Positions 14,114 to 24,050 of a DNA stretch of 33,159 bases are shown piece after piece. The stretch's first letter is position 1; every line of letters begins with the position of its first letter. Location: the NCBI GenBank assembly GCA_913042885.1, contig CAJWLW010000018.1, positions 1 to 33,159 of the forward strand. The letters run 5' to 3'. This DNA is from an uncultured Lentisphaeria bacterium. GTDB taxonomy: Bacteria; Verrucomicrobiota; Lentisphaeria; JABSQK01; CAJWLW01. Made by a program: the position numbers and the translations under genes. A model generated the notes under the pieces. The model worked only from the letters and a program-made list of their open reading frames with translations. It made no database searches and had not been told where the DNA came from.

Positions 14114-17107
14114 TCAGTTTCGATTCAGGTCGATCGGGATGCGCAGGTCGAGCCAGTATGCCAGCACAGCGGCAAGGAGAACAAGCAGTATCTCGCCGAC
14201 AACCAGTCCCATGAAGAATCCCCGCACCCGATAGTAGATCTCCCGGGTGCCGTACTTGGTGACCAGCGCATTGGCCATCCAGCCGAGAAAGATCGAGAAC
14301 CAATACGCCCCCATCATCGGGTTGACGAACATCAGCAGGCCGATGGGATGCGGCAGCCAGAAAAGCCGGCGGCGAAAAAAGAGGAGCGCAGCCATCAGCA
14401 GGGCGCCGGCCAACAGCCACCTGGTGTTGGTGGCTGACGCTTCGAGCGGTGACCCGACCATTTCCGCCAGACTGCTGAACTGAAAGCGCGGCAAGCCGCT
14501 GTGAAACCATTCCTCCAAGCCGTCGGCGCCGCCGGCATAGGACATCAGCAGCGTGGTGACAATGGTGGTGACGACGGCGAGAACGATGCCGAGTCCGATC
14601 GCAAGATGAAAGCGCAAGCGCTCCAGGCACTGGTCCTGGCGGATTTTCAAACTGGTGGCCATCGCCGGCGCGATCAACGTTTTAACATCGAAAAACAGGA
14701 CAGCGTAAACCATCACCAGCGGTGCAAAGAGCGTTGCCGAGCACCAGGGCCGGTCGAAACCGAAGACGTTGCGAATGAAATGGATCGGATTGAAGTAACT
14801 CTTGAAGCCGAGCAACCCGCCCTCGGCAACAGCGCGCATGAAGGCGATGTTGATCAGCAGCGTGATCAGGCAGACGAGCACAACGAAGCCAGGATTGGCG
14901 CCCATTCCCAGCCACAGAATGAGGATGATCGCCAGGCAGGCGGCAACGAACAGCAGCGACGAGATACGCAACTCCCGCCGTTCGCCGAGCGGGAGCCCGT
15001 CGACACTGGCAGGCGTAAAAACACAGAATAGATAGCGCCGGCATTTATAAAGGACGATGGTGGCAAAAACCAGCAGTGCACCGCCGCCCATCGCGGTGCG
15101 GAAATTCAGGCGGTATAACATATTGCTGCTGCCGATTTCGTGCCCCAGCGAGGTCAGCACCAGGACCATCAGCATGAAAAGAAGCGAAAACGACCAGAGT
15201 GAGAAAGAGACATGCTTCGGGGTCATGAAGGTGATGCCGATAACGGTGAAAAAGACCATCGAGCGTCCGAACCTGCCAACCAGGGCATCCAACGGGGAGT
15301 CGGCGATATAGGGTGTCCACCTGTTTTGCAAGTCCAGCGGTGTGAGGCCGGACAGGCCGTTGAGATCGAGGGCGCAGAGCAGGTTCCAGCCGAGCGGCAC
15401 AGCCGCCACCAGCACGCCCAGCCAGAAAAGACCGTTGTAGAAGATCTTCGGCAGCAATGAATCACCGTCGGTCGCGGCAAATATCTGCGGAATTTCGGCC
15501 AACGGATAAACCAGTTTTTCATGCTCCGCCCATTGGCGAAAGATGAGCACGTTCAGGGTCATCAGCGCCAGGTAAGTCAGCCCGATCACCAGGCACCAGC
15601 GCCCCAGGGGCGCGAGCCAGTGGGACCAGGGAATATCGCCGGCGACGAAGCGCCACAGCGAAGCGTCAAACTGCGGAAAGCGCAACTCGAGCGCGGTCAG
15701 TGCATCGAGCACGACTGCCTTTTCCGGCTCGGCATTGGCCAACGCCGCGCGCACCGCCGCGAGCTCGCCGATGGTATCGTGCACCAAGCCGGCAATCACC
15801 GCTTCCCGCCGCAGGCGGGAGGTCTTGAGGACCCGCGTCCGCTGCTGTGAGCGGAGCCGTTTCTGTTGTTTCTTCAACGACCGCAAACGCGATTCCAGCT
15901 GACTGCGTTCGGTTGCGGATGCATTGTCGTGGGCGCGGGTCAGCTCCTTGTACGTTCCGGCGAGCGCAGCTATTTCCTTATTAAGCTGTTGCGCCTCGGC
16001 AGTTGCCGCCTGCTGTTCAGCCACCAGCAACCGGTCGTCCGCCAGAGGCGCGAGAATGTCGGAGGTCCGCTGCAACAATTCGGCCGCTTGCTCGGTGACC
16101 GCCGTTGATATGGGCACCTCGGCCGCGACAATCAGGTCCCGTGCCTGCACCAGTGCTTGCAGCGCTTTGCGACCGGTGACCAGGCGGCGCCATCGTGCCC
16201 AGTAGCTGCGGCTGTCGTCGGCGGGTGTAGGCATGATTCCGGGGGTTGCCCGTTTCCCCTCCGGCAGGCCGCGCCGGTAGGGGATGATCTTGGCGAACGC
16301 CTTCTCTTCAAGCCGCCGCAGGACCGCCGTGCGCTCGTCCAGTCGCTGCCCGGCGACGTCCATTGCTGCCGGACAAGCGGCGAGGGCAGCCGGTACGGTC
16401 GCGAAACCGGATCCCGGTCCGAGCGCTTGCCATTTCTGCTCGGCCGCGGTCTGGTCGGCGCGGGCCTCGGCCAGTGACTGGCGACAGGCGCGTAACTCAT
16501 CCGCCTGCGCTGACCTCTCGCCGGTCGATGACTGCAGCGTCTTGACCTCAGTGGCGATCCGTGCTGCCCGTTTCCCAGCGTTGTCGATGGCCACCGCGGC
16601 ATCATGTACCCGGCGCAGTCGATCGCGTTCCAGATACGCCTCACGATAGTTGGCGGCAGCATCCCGGATGCCAGGCTCGGAAACGAAATACGCCTCGTTG
16701 ATGAACGGTTCGATATTCAGGTTCCAGGCCGACTGGTCGTTGTTCCACTGGTCGTTGAACAAGCCGCCGATGATTGGAATCAGCGGTCCGGAAAGCCCGA
16801 ACGTGGAAATCCCTGATGACACCATCCCCATCAAGAAGATGACCATCAGCTCCGGCAGCGTCAGGGGACGGATGAAGCGCAGGAGCCGCAGCAGCGGATT
16901 GATAACGATGACGGCGAAAAAGAGCAGGCCGTACGACAGCGGCGGGATCTGTGTGGCGGTGAGGTACAGGGCGTTTCGGTTCTCGAGGTAAATCGTGATG
17001 CAGGCGAAGACGGCGGCAAACAGGCTGCCGATAACCATCGACCGGACACTGACCCGCGGCCGTCGGCGTTCTTCAAGCTGTTCGGGATTTTCGCTTTTCG
17101 TTTTCAA
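14114..17107 (-). CDS. DUF6785/OPT-like membrane protein with coiled-coil insert
   Basis: A 997-residue protein read from TTG 17107 (MKTKSENPEQ), eight bases after GAGGA and 11 bases after the stop of the upstream gene; longer in-frame starts would run back into that gene. Residues 1-120 give about three membrane segments (SMVIGSLFAAVFACITIYL, YGLLFFAVIVINPLL, LMVIFLMGMVSSGI). Residues about 145-480 form a long, charged, Ala/Arg/Glu/Gln-rich helical region (YLERDRLRRVHDA, LNKEIAALAGTYKEL, SRLRSLKKQQKRL), probably a coiled coil outside the membrane. From about 500 the helices resume with the family mark FRQWAEHEKLVYPLAEIP and about nine more segments. This is like the next gene up but with the insert. 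OPT-type proteins carry peptides or metal chelates; the substrate here is unknown. Last gene of the operon. Confidence 0.75.
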   Translation of the reverse strand: MKTKSENPEQLEERRRPRVSVRSMVIGSLFAAVFACITIYLENRNALYLTATQIPPLSYGLLFFAVIVINPLLRLLRFIRPLTLPELMVIFLMGMVSSGISTFGLSGPLIPIIGGLFNDQWNNDQSAWNLNIEPFINEAYFVSEPGIRDAAANYREAYLERDRLRRVHDAAVAIDNAGKRAARIATEVKTLQSSTGERSAQADELRACRQSLAEARADQTAAEQKWQALGPGSGFATVPAALAACPAAMDVAGQRLDERTAVLRRLEEKAFAKIIPYRRGLPEGKRATPGIMPTPADDSRSYWARWRRLVTGRKALQALVQARDLIVAAEVPISTAVTEQAAELLQRTSDILAPLADDRLLVAEQQAATAEAQQLNKEIAALAGTYKELTRAHDNASATERSQLESRLRSLKKQQKRLRSQQRTRVLKTSRLRREAVIAGLVHDTIGELAAVRAALANAEPEKAVVLDALTALELRFPQFDASLWRFVAGDIPWSHWLAPLGRWCLVIGLTYLALMTLNVLIFRQWAEHEKLVYPLAEIPQIFAATDGDSLLPKIFYNGLFWLGVLVAAVPLGWNLLCALDLNGLSGLTPLDLQNRWTPYIADSPLDALVGRFGRSMVFFTVIGITFMTPKHVSFSLWSFSLLFMLMVLVLTSLGHEIGSSNMLYRLNFRTAMGGGALLVFATIVLYKCRRYLFCVFTPASVDGLPLGERRELRISSLLFVAACLAIILILWLGMGANPGFVVLVCLITLLINIAFMRAVAEGGLLGFKSYFNPIHFIRNVFGFDRPWCSATLFAPLVMVYAVLFFDVKTLIAPAMATSLKIRQDQCLERLRFHLAIGLGIVLAVVTTIVTTLLMSYAGGADGLEEWFHSGLPRFQFSSLAEMVGSPLEASATNTRWLLAGALLMAALLFFRRRLFWLPHPIGLLMFVNPMMGAYWFSIFLGWMANALVTKYGTREIYYRVRGFFMGLVVGEILLVLLAAVLAYWLDLRIPIDLNRN

Positions 17108-17118
17108 AAGTCGTTTCC

Positions 17119-19116
17119 TCAAAAGATCAGCGGCGACATCATCTTCGACAACATCGTGCAGGCGACAGACACCATGGCCGCGAGACCGACGCCGCAGGAA
17201 AAACCGGCAAACAATACCGGCGCGTACTTCAGCCACATGTCGCCGAACCGTCGCCGGAAGTAGAAGCGGCCGACCATTGCACCGATGAATTCCAGCAGCA
17301 GCCCTGACGGTGTACTTTGACCGAGCCCGCGGACGATCCCGAAAATCAGCAGAATCGGCAGGCCCAGCACCAGCAGGATACTGTATGTACCAACCCCGAT
17401 CCCGAGTCCCCAAAGGAAAGAATCAAGATTCAACGCTTCCATGAACAGCGACCCGCCTTCGCTGGTCGAGCTATAGATCAGGCAGACGTTTTTCACCTGC
17501 AATTCCCACATCTGCTGGGTGAACGGGTAAGCTTCGGACGGAATGGGCGCCATTCGCCACAGCAACTCCGAGAACAGCAGCGAGGCAACGATGACGATCG
17601 GCAGGGTGACCAGGAGCGTTTTGACCTTGCTGATGATCCGGGTGCCGGTCAGTTCGAGGATGCGGAACTGGACGGTTGCGATGCCGTAGTTTGTGACCGG
17701 CGCCGGTGCGAACCAGATCTGTACCCCCTGGTAACCGCTGAGGATGTAGGCGCCCTCGCGAATCATCGGGATCTCGACCACCTGTCCGGCAAGCCCTTCC
17801 AGTTTGGCGGTGGCATAGGAGATGAGCGGGGTGTAGAACATTGCGTAGAAGACGAAGAAGTACCACGGAAAACCATCGATCAGCCAGGTCGCCAAACCGA
17901 TCCAGAAACCCGTGGTGCCGATGTAGATGCCGAGGGCGAGAAAAATCGAGAAATCACCGCGCTGGACGTTGTTGGTGACCAGCTTGCGCCAGCCGGCCGC
18001 CAATCGGCTGGGACGCCGGCGCTCGTCGGTCGGCCGCTTGACGCCGGTTCGCAGCGTGAACGAAGTCATCAGCGGCTTCACAATCTGCCCTAAACTGATC
18101 AGCGTGATGGCCAGCGTCAGCCCTAGTCCGAAGGAGAGATAAAAATCGACGCTGTTGCTGAATATGGTGTCAACGACACCCATCTGCGGGTTCCAGTTCG
18201 CGAGGGTGCCGTGCCGGTAGAGCATCGGATTGGCGATCATGGTGACCACGACTCCGATGAAGCCGCCGATCACGGCCCAGAACGGGATGACCATACCGAC
18301 AAAGACCAGGGTCAGATCGAAGGAGATATTAAACGGGGTCGCCGGGAGGATGTGACTGACGTTCTCGGTAAAATCGACCCACGGAATGGGCACCAGCTTG
18401 AGCGGTTGCATCAGGAAGACACCGGAAATGGCCGGCACGCCGATGTAAATCAGCCCCCAGACCATGCCCAGGATGCCGCCGATCGAGAAGCAGCGCCAAC
18501 GCCAGGGCACGTGATCGGTCTTCGATTCGACCAGCGCGGTGATGCCCGACGCTGCCACCGGCGCCATCGGGAACGGCAGCTCTTCAACGTCGTTGGTAAT
18601 CCGGTAGAGCACATACCCGAGGCCGAACTCCTCGACGCGATGCACAATCAGGATCGTCGAGACGAGCAGGATCGGGGGCAGCCAGGCTTTAGTGAAGAAC
18701 GTGCGGCCCTGCGCCTCGATGATGTCTTTGGACGGCGCAATCCAAGAAGGTACCTCCTGCGCGATCCCCATCGACAGGGCAAATTCAGACTGCACCAGGA
18801 ATTGATTCCAAAGCAGACCGGTAAACGGCGACGACAGGGTCAGCCCGGCCATATAATACAGGATAAAGACCTCCTGCATTTTCAGCTCTTTGAAAGAGCG
18901 CCGGCCGACTTCGGCAAAGAGAATGATGATCACCCACTGGGCCGGAAAACTGGTGGTGGGGCCCACCACCAGGCCGAGGTACATCGAGCCCGGCAACACG
19001 AACAGGCCGAGGCAGACGGCGCCGATCACGGTTTTCCACCCGAAGCCGTCGTCGAAGGTGTCCGGCGGCTTCATGATCTGGCGATAGTCTTCGAGTTCTT
19101 TGTCGTGAGTTCGCAA
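17119..19116 (-). CDS. DUF6785/OPT-like multi-spanning transporter
   Basis: A 665-residue inner-membrane protein. The likely start is TTG 19116 (LRTHDKELED read with Met), two bases after the FtsX gene's TAA at 19119-19121, pointing to translational coupling; ATG 19074 would cut a conserved-looking KELEDYRQIMKPPDTF segment. About 13 hydrophobic segments are seen, for example WKTVIGAVCLGLFVLPGSMY, AWLPPILLVSTILIV and VVTMIANPML. The motif YRITNDVEELPFPMAPVAA (residues 171-189) corresponds to HEKLVYPLAEIP of the neighbour. Such proteins are annotated as DUF6785 or peptide-transporter-like (OPT superfamily). It lies between the FtsX fusion and the coiled-coil paralogue, so the three probably form one complex or pathway. 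No periplasmic binding protein or ATPase is adjacent. Confidence 0.78.
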   Translation of the reverse strand: MRTHDKELEDYRQIMKPPDTFDDGFGWKTVIGAVCLGLFVLPGSMYLGLVVGPTTSFPAQWVIIILFAEVGRRSFKELKMQEVFILYYMAGLTLSSPFTGLLWNQFLVQSEFALSMGIAQEVPSWIAPSKDIIEAQGRTFFTKAWLPPILLVSTILIVHRVEEFGLGYVLYRITNDVEELPFPMAPVAASGITALVESKTDHVPWRWRCFSIGGILGMVWGLIYIGVPAISGVFLMQPLKLVPIPWVDFTENVSHILPATPFNISFDLTLVFVGMVIPFWAVIGGFIGVVVTMIANPMLYRHGTLANWNPQMGVVDTIFSNSVDFYLSFGLGLTLAITLISLGQIVKPLMTSFTLRTGVKRPTDERRRPSRLAAGWRKLVTNNVQRGDFSIFLALGIYIGTTGFWIGLATWLIDGFPWYFFVFYAMFYTPLISYATAKLEGLAGQVVEIPMIREGAYILSGYQGVQIWFAPAPVTNYGIATVQFRILELTGTRIISKVKTLLVTLPIVIVASLLFSELLWRMAPIPSEAYPFTQQMWELQVKNVCLIYSSTSEGGSLFMEALNLDSFLWGLGIGVGTYSILLVLGLPILLIFGIVRGLGQSTPSGLLLEFIGAMVGRFYFRRRFGDMWLKYAPVLFAGFSCGVGLAAMVSVACTMLSKMMSPLIF

Positions 19117-19118
19117 CG

Positions 19119-22100
19119 TTAATTCACGGTTCCCAATCTTTCCTTGGCGGCTTGCACGTACGTTTCCTGGGTTTCACGGTCGAGGTTTCGCCAGGCCATC
19201 AGATACTTTCGGAGTTTCTTCAGGAACGGCCGGTTGGTTGCCACCCACGTGCTGTCCTGTCCCGATACGCGTTCGATATAAAAATGCATCTGGTAGGTTT
19301 CCAGGGCGGTACTGAACGCGATGCGGGCGACAACCTGCTGGGTGACACCGAGGTCGTACGGCGCCAGGGCAACATGATAGTGCAGCTCGTAGGCGTCGCG
19401 GCCGTCGGCATCCCGCACGGATTCGAATCGGTCCAGTTGCGCGATCAAGTCCCCGATCGTCGCCTCCGTGAATTTGGCAAAATATTCGTGCAGATAGCCG
19501 GCCACACCCAACGCGAGTGCGCCCGTATATACAAAAGGAAAGGTGAGCGCCATCTGCTGCCCATCGTGCTCCGGCAGCGACCACTCCCGTTTACCCGACG
19601 GCACCGCTGTTCGCGTGGCAACATAAGCCGGGTACAGGGTCGACAGCATAACCACGCCTATAGTAACGACAATGACGTAGACAACGGTCAGCGACGAGAA
19701 GTTGAGATTGATGGCCGCGAAAAGCGGCAGGCGGCTGAGGAAAATACTGGCCGCCTGCCCGATGAGGTAACCGCCGACCGCCCCGATAACACCGTAAACA
19801 AAGGCCTCGGCAACAAACAACAGCCCGATCTGCCGGGGATTGACGCCGATGGCGTTGTAGATAGCGATTTCGTTCTTGCGTTCGAACACCGAACCGAGCA
19901 TGGTGTTGAGAATGATTGTACTGCCGATCAGCAGCGGGATCAGCAGACTCGCCAGCCCGCCGATGGACGTCTTGTGGCCCGCGCCGACGTAGTAGATCCC
20001 CGGCCGCGACTGCACGTCCGACGCGTCATTGATTTTGAACGGCATCGGGCTGCTGAGAAAATAATGGCCGTCGGTCATCATCAGCAGCTCGTCGAGCAGC
20101 GGCCAGGCGTCGGCACCGTCCAGCTTCACCGAGATGCTTGCCGGTCCACCACCGAGATCCCCGATCGTGGCCACCGGCATCAACACCAGGGACGACGGCG
20201 CGACGTAATACAGATCGGCATCATCGCTTGCCGGCGCCAGGTTCACGTTCTTCGACGCAGTATCCGCCAACGGCGCCGGCTTCACCGGCAGCAGCGTCCT
20301 GCCGTTGATATCCCTGATCCGCCGAAAGGCGTCGGAGTCGAGAATGCCGATGACCGGATAACGGCGGCCGCGGAAGGTGATCGCGGCGTCGGCGAAATTG
20401 TCGCGGCCGATGCCGAGCGCGCGCGCCACCTGAAACGGCAGCACCGCAACATCCCGTTCGCCCTCGATGAAGAACCGGCCGGCCAGCATCGGCATGGCGC
20501 TGATGAAGCCGTCCTCTCCGGCGTCGAGTCCGAGCAACGCTTCGATCTGCACCGTCTGGTTTGTCGACGCCGAGATATGGAAGGCGCGGTACGCCAGCGG
20601 GCCACCCGGTGGTGGTGGCAGCAGCCAGCGCCGCATCAGCACCTGGCCGCGGCCGTGCAGGATATCATTCAACGCTTGGGCGGTGTTCTCATATATCGTC
20701 TGCGTTCCGAGCCACTGGTACATCAATCCGGTGTAGGGCGGCGTGCCGCTGCGGGCGATCAGTGTCGGCTGCAAGCGCACCGAAATGCTGGAGAACGCCA
20801 GCATGGTAAAAGTGATCAGCAGGATAGTGGCGGTCGTCAACACCATCCGCACACGGCGCCGTTTCATATTGCTGACACCGAGCATCATAGCAGTCGAGGA
20901 GGCCGTGCTGCTCGACATCTCGCCGGCCCCGGTGGTGATGTTGCTTAACAACAGCCGCATCTCGCCTTCAAACCGGGCGTGCAGGATCACCATCACGAAG
21001 ATGCCCAGCATCGCCATCACAAAGGCAACGAACATCGCCTCCGGGCTTTGGGCAACCTTGAAGGCCGGATGAATGTTCCGGAACAGCACGTAGGTACCGG
21101 TAAACAGAACGATGAACATGACCATCTGTGCCTCGATCCGGACAAAGTTGAACAGCAGCTTCTGGATAAAAAAACAGAACGGCAGCAACAACGCCATGTA
21201 AAAGACAATGACCGTCAACATGTCATTGGTAATGAAGGCAATCCGCTGGTAAGCCCTGCGCTCTGCGCCCAGCGCCTCGTAGACTGAGCGCCGGCCGGCG
21301 GCATGGTGATGACGGTCAAACGCCGCATCCGCATGTTGCAGGGCCGCCTCGCCGCGATCGAGAAAATAGCCGGCAAGGGTGTCCTTGATGCCCTGAAAAC
21401 GGCTCAGTCGATAGCGATTCAAGACCGCCATGTCATGGGCGCTGCGGCGGTGGAAATCCGAGCCCAGCGCCGCCGTGTCCGCAAACCCCTTGCCGAGCTG
21501 TGGTGTCCGCCCGTCGTCCCCGGAGATGCCGGCGTTGAGGGCCAGGTATTTCTCCGCTGTCATTAACTTGAACTTCATCTCCGGCTCGAAATAAAACGCC
21601 ACTGGACCGGGCCGGAATATCTGCTCCTTCGCCGACGTCATACAGATCATCCCCGGCCCGAAACCGAATTTTCGCGGTGCGTCATTCTGGGCACCGGTCA
21701 ACGGTACGAATTCGATGTTCAGGTCGGTGAGATGGGGAAAATCGGTCATCCGCGAGAGATTCGTCCGCTCGTATACGACCACTTCGCGGCACGGGAAAAG
21801 GGCCAGCGTGTGACTGGGATCGGCGGAATTGATATTCGAGTGCATCCGCCATTCCACGTCACCGGCATCGAGGGCAAAGTCGATGGCCGTGAAGTCCGTG
21901 TCAAAATGACGGGCGTTGGTAACGAGCTTTTCCTCCCGGTAGCGGGTGATGCCGAGCACCGGCGCCACTGCCCGCCCGTCGGTGAGCAGATGCACGGCAC
22001 GTAAAGTGTCATCCGCAAGTAACGGTGCGTCTCTGCGGCGCCCGAGGTCGCCATGGACCGTGACCACGGTGCCGGGCAGCGGCAGTTCCGGCAGGGTGGT

Positions 22101-24050
22101 GGCGGCAAACGGGTCGAACATGAATGATTTGATCTGGATGCCGGCAGGCTGCCAGTCGTTGGTGTTCGGTGTCTGCACCTGTGCCACCGCGCTGATCTCG
22201 CGATCGGCAAGGACGGCACGGAGGAAATCGCTCACAAAGTCGCTGAAGCGCGTGACCTTGTCAGTATCCAGGTTGGCAAACGTATCATCCGGCGTGAACG
22301 CCCGGCCGCGGTCGACAAAAATGTCGCGCAGTACAAAGGCAGCGGTGGGCCGGGCCAGCTGCAACGGCTGCAGGACGTCGGCGAAGCCACTGTCGTTCCA
22401 GTAGTACCCCTCGTTGAGACCGCCGGTCGCCGTCATCGTATCCGCCAGCAGCCCTGGCAGGTCAGCACCCGGCAGGGTCGCAGCAATGCGATTGAACGCC
22501 TTGCCCCACGCCCGGCTCCAGATGCCCGTTTTCGAACCGCGGCAGCTGGCGAAACCGATCTGTTGCCCCGTCCAGGTAAAGTTCAGGACCCACACGAACA
22601 GCGGCTGACGTCCGCCCATGGCATCGCGGACGGCATCGTTGGCGTCGAGTTGCTCGAGCTCGCGCTGGTTTAACCGCGACCAGGTGTCATAGGTTTCCAC
22701 GACCTCGTCGACATAGCCACGCAGCATGGCAATCTCATCGGCACTCAGCTCGCTCAGTGTCGTCCGGACACCGACCTTATTAAACAGCGACAACACACGG
22801 ATGTGTTGTTTCAGCCGCTTGTCCAGGCGCTCCAACTCCTCCTGCTTGCCGCTTTCCTGCTCGCGAAACAACTTGAACCGTTCTGCCTTCAACTGGTTCT
22901 TGTCCCGCGTTGCCAACGTCGTGATCGGTGTTTTGATACGCAGTATTTTGCCGGTCGTCTTGTCGGTGAGCGTGCGCAACGAGATCAACTGTTGTTCGTC
23001 GCTATTGGTCGGCGGCGACAGGTTGAGCTGGCGATAATACTGAAGATACAGCTCCTGCGCCCGCTTCGAAGCGAGCAGATTCGCCCGATAGCGCTCACGC
23101 ACGTCGTCCGGGAACAACAAATGCCAGGCCAGGTGCCGTTCGCCTGCGAAAGCCTGGGTGTGGGCGTTGACGGCGGCGAGAAGGACAGGCCGCGCCGGTG
23201 GTCTGGCGGCGAATTCATCCAGAAGCCGCAGCAACAGAGAGAGGTTGGCTGCCGCCTGAGCACCCTCGCCCAGCTCGGGAACAATGCAATTACTGTCCAG
23301 CGGCGCGACAACGACGGCGACCTCCTGCTGCAGTTCCGGATTGTCTCCCGGTACCAGCACCCAGAGGTTGCGCAGGGTCTGGTTTTGCCAGCGCGATGGC
23401 GTATGGGTGACGCGGACGGCGCCCGGCGAATCGCAGCGCTGCCGCAGCATCTCGCCCGAGGCGGCGTCGACGTAAAACCGCGGTATGCTTACTTCGGTAC
23501 CGAAAATCTTGCCGACAGCGTCGGGATAGGAATGGGTGGCGCCGCCGATGAAGACAAAGCCGCGAAGACCGAAGCGCAGCCAGCGCTGCCAGCGCTCACC
23601 GCAATCGAATTCCGCTACGCCGATAGCGCCGGCCAGCGGTACGCCGTTCAGGCGCTCAAGGTCGGCGGGGGTGCAGCGGCCGAGGTAAACCAGCGTGGTG
23701 GTAAAGTCACGTTCGGTGAAATTTCCCGGCCGCGTCACCGTGGGATGCATCGGCACCACCGGCACAGCGACGTGATCCGCGAAATTCAGCACCGTTTTCC
23801 CAGACCGCAGCACGGGCGTGGTGAACCGGATGGCGCCATGCTGAAAGCCACTCGCAGCAAAGCGGCGCGCGACCTTTTCTTCGAGGACGAGGTTGCCGGG
23901 TGACCCCGGGTATCGGACTCTGCAGTCGGCGAACACGGCGTCGACAGCGGGTGGTTCCGAGCGACCGGTCATTGCCAGCAGCAGCAGACTCATGCAGAGC
24001 ATGCGGATAGTAGAGCGCGGGATCACTCGAATGATCAAACCGTCTGACAT
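19119..24050 (-). CDS. Giant FtsX-type permease fused to degenerate M28-like ectodomain
   Basis: A 1643-residue protein starting at ATG 24050 (MSDGLIIRVI), whose A is shared with the stop of a 48-codon ORF (TGATG). Residues 1-38 look like a signal segment (MLCMSLLLLAMTGRSEP). Residues about 40-230 contain a PA-like part (PLAGAIGVAEFDCGER, GLRGFVFIGGATH). Residues about 240-320 follow the M28 plan, but the metal ligands are gone: VAVVVAPLDSN for the usual HxDS, GEGAQAAANLS for GADDNASG, and AVNAHTQAFAGERH. A coiled coil follows near residues 380-430. After more extracytoplasmic sequence come about seven membrane helices, including the FtsX core (STIILNTMLGSVFERKNEI, AIGVNPRQIGLLFVAEAF, VIGAVGGYLIGQ). 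It is probably an ABC-type permease or mechanotransmission protein; the ATPase must be elsewhere. First gene of a three-gene operon. Confidence 0.75.
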   Translation of the reverse strand: MSDGLIIRVIPRSTIRMLCMSLLLLAMTGRSEPPAVDAVFADCRVRYPGSPGNLVLEEKVARRFAASGFQHGAIRFTTPVLRSGKTVLNFADHVAVPVVPMHPTVTRPGNFTERDFTTTLVYLGRCTPADLERLNGVPLAGAIGVAEFDCGERWQRWLRFGLRGFVFIGGATHSYPDAVGKIFGTEVSIPRFYVDAASGEMLRQRCDSPGAVRVTHTPSRWQNQTLRNLWVLVPGDNPELQQEVAVVVAPLDSNCIVPELGEGAQAAANLSLLLRLLDEFAARPPARPVLLAAVNAHTQAFAGERHLAWHLLFPDDVRERYRANLLASKRAQELYLQYYRQLNLSPPTNSDEQQLISLRTLTDKTTGKILRIKTPITTLATRDKNQLKAERFKLFREQESGKQEELERLDKRLKQHIRVLSLFNKVGVRTTLSELSADEIAMLRGYVDEVVETYDTWSRLNQRELEQLDANDAVRDAMGGRQPLFVWVLNFTWTGQQIGFASCRGSKTGIWSRAWGKAFNRIAATLPGADLPGLLADTMTATGGLNEGYYWNDSGFADVLQPLQLARPTAAFVLRDIFVDRGRAFTPDDTFANLDTDKVTRFSDFVSDFLRAVLADREISAVAQVQTPNTNDWQPAGIQIKSFMFDPFAATTLPELPLPGTVVTVHGDLGRRRDAPLLADDTLRAVHLLTDGRAVAPVLGITRYREEKLVTNARHFDTDFTAIDFALDAGDVEWRMHSNINSADPSHTLALFPCREVVVYERTNLSRMTDFPHLTDLNIEFVPLTGAQNDAPRKFGFGPGMICMTSAKEQIFRPGPVAFYFEPEMKFKLMTAEKYLALNAGISGDDGRTPQLGKGFADTAALGSDFHRRSAHDMAVLNRYRLSRFQGIKDTLAGYFLDRGEAALQHADAAFDRHHHAAGRRSVYEALGAERRAYQRIAFITNDMLTVIVFYMALLLPFCFFIQKLLFNFVRIEAQMVMFIVLFTGTYVLFRNIHPAFKVAQSPEAMFVAFVMAMLGIFVMVILHARFEGEMRLLLSNITTGAGEMSSSTASSTAMMLGVSNMKRRRVRMVLTTATILLITFTMLAFSSISVRLQPTLIARSGTPPYTGLMYQWLGTQTIYENTAQALNDILHGRGQVLMRRWLLPPPPGGPLAYRAFHISASTNQTVQIEALLGLDAGEDGFISAMPMLAGRFFIEGERDVAVLPFQVARALGIGRDNFADAAITFRGRRYPVIGILDSDAFRRIRDINGRTLLPVKPAPLADTASKNVNLAPASDDADLYYVAPSSLVLMPVATIGDLGGGPASISVKLDGADAWPLLDELLMMTDGHYFLSSPMPFKINDASDVQSRPGIYYVGAGHKTSIGGLASLLIPLLIGSTIILNTMLGSVFERKNEIAIYNAIGVNPRQIGLLFVAEAFVYGVIGAVGGYLIGQAASIFLSRLPLFAAINLNFSSLTVVYVIVVTIGVVMLSTLYPAYVATRTAVPSGKREWSLPEHDGQQMALTFPFVYTGALALGVAGYLHEYFAKFTEATIGDLIAQLDRFESVRDADGRDAYELHYHVALAPYDLGVTQQVVARIAFSTALETYQMHFYIERVSGQDSTWVATNRPFLKKLRKYLMAWRNLDRETQETYVQAAKERLGTVN

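Noticed and set aside
19152..20948. 598-codon open frame on the plus strand inside the FtsX gene
   Set aside because: Arg/Gln/His-rich noise opposite a strong membrane-protein frame; no domain pattern.
22803..23903. 366-codon plus-strand frame
   Set aside because: Antisense to the M28-like part of the FtsX fusion; the minus-strand reading has the coherent domains.
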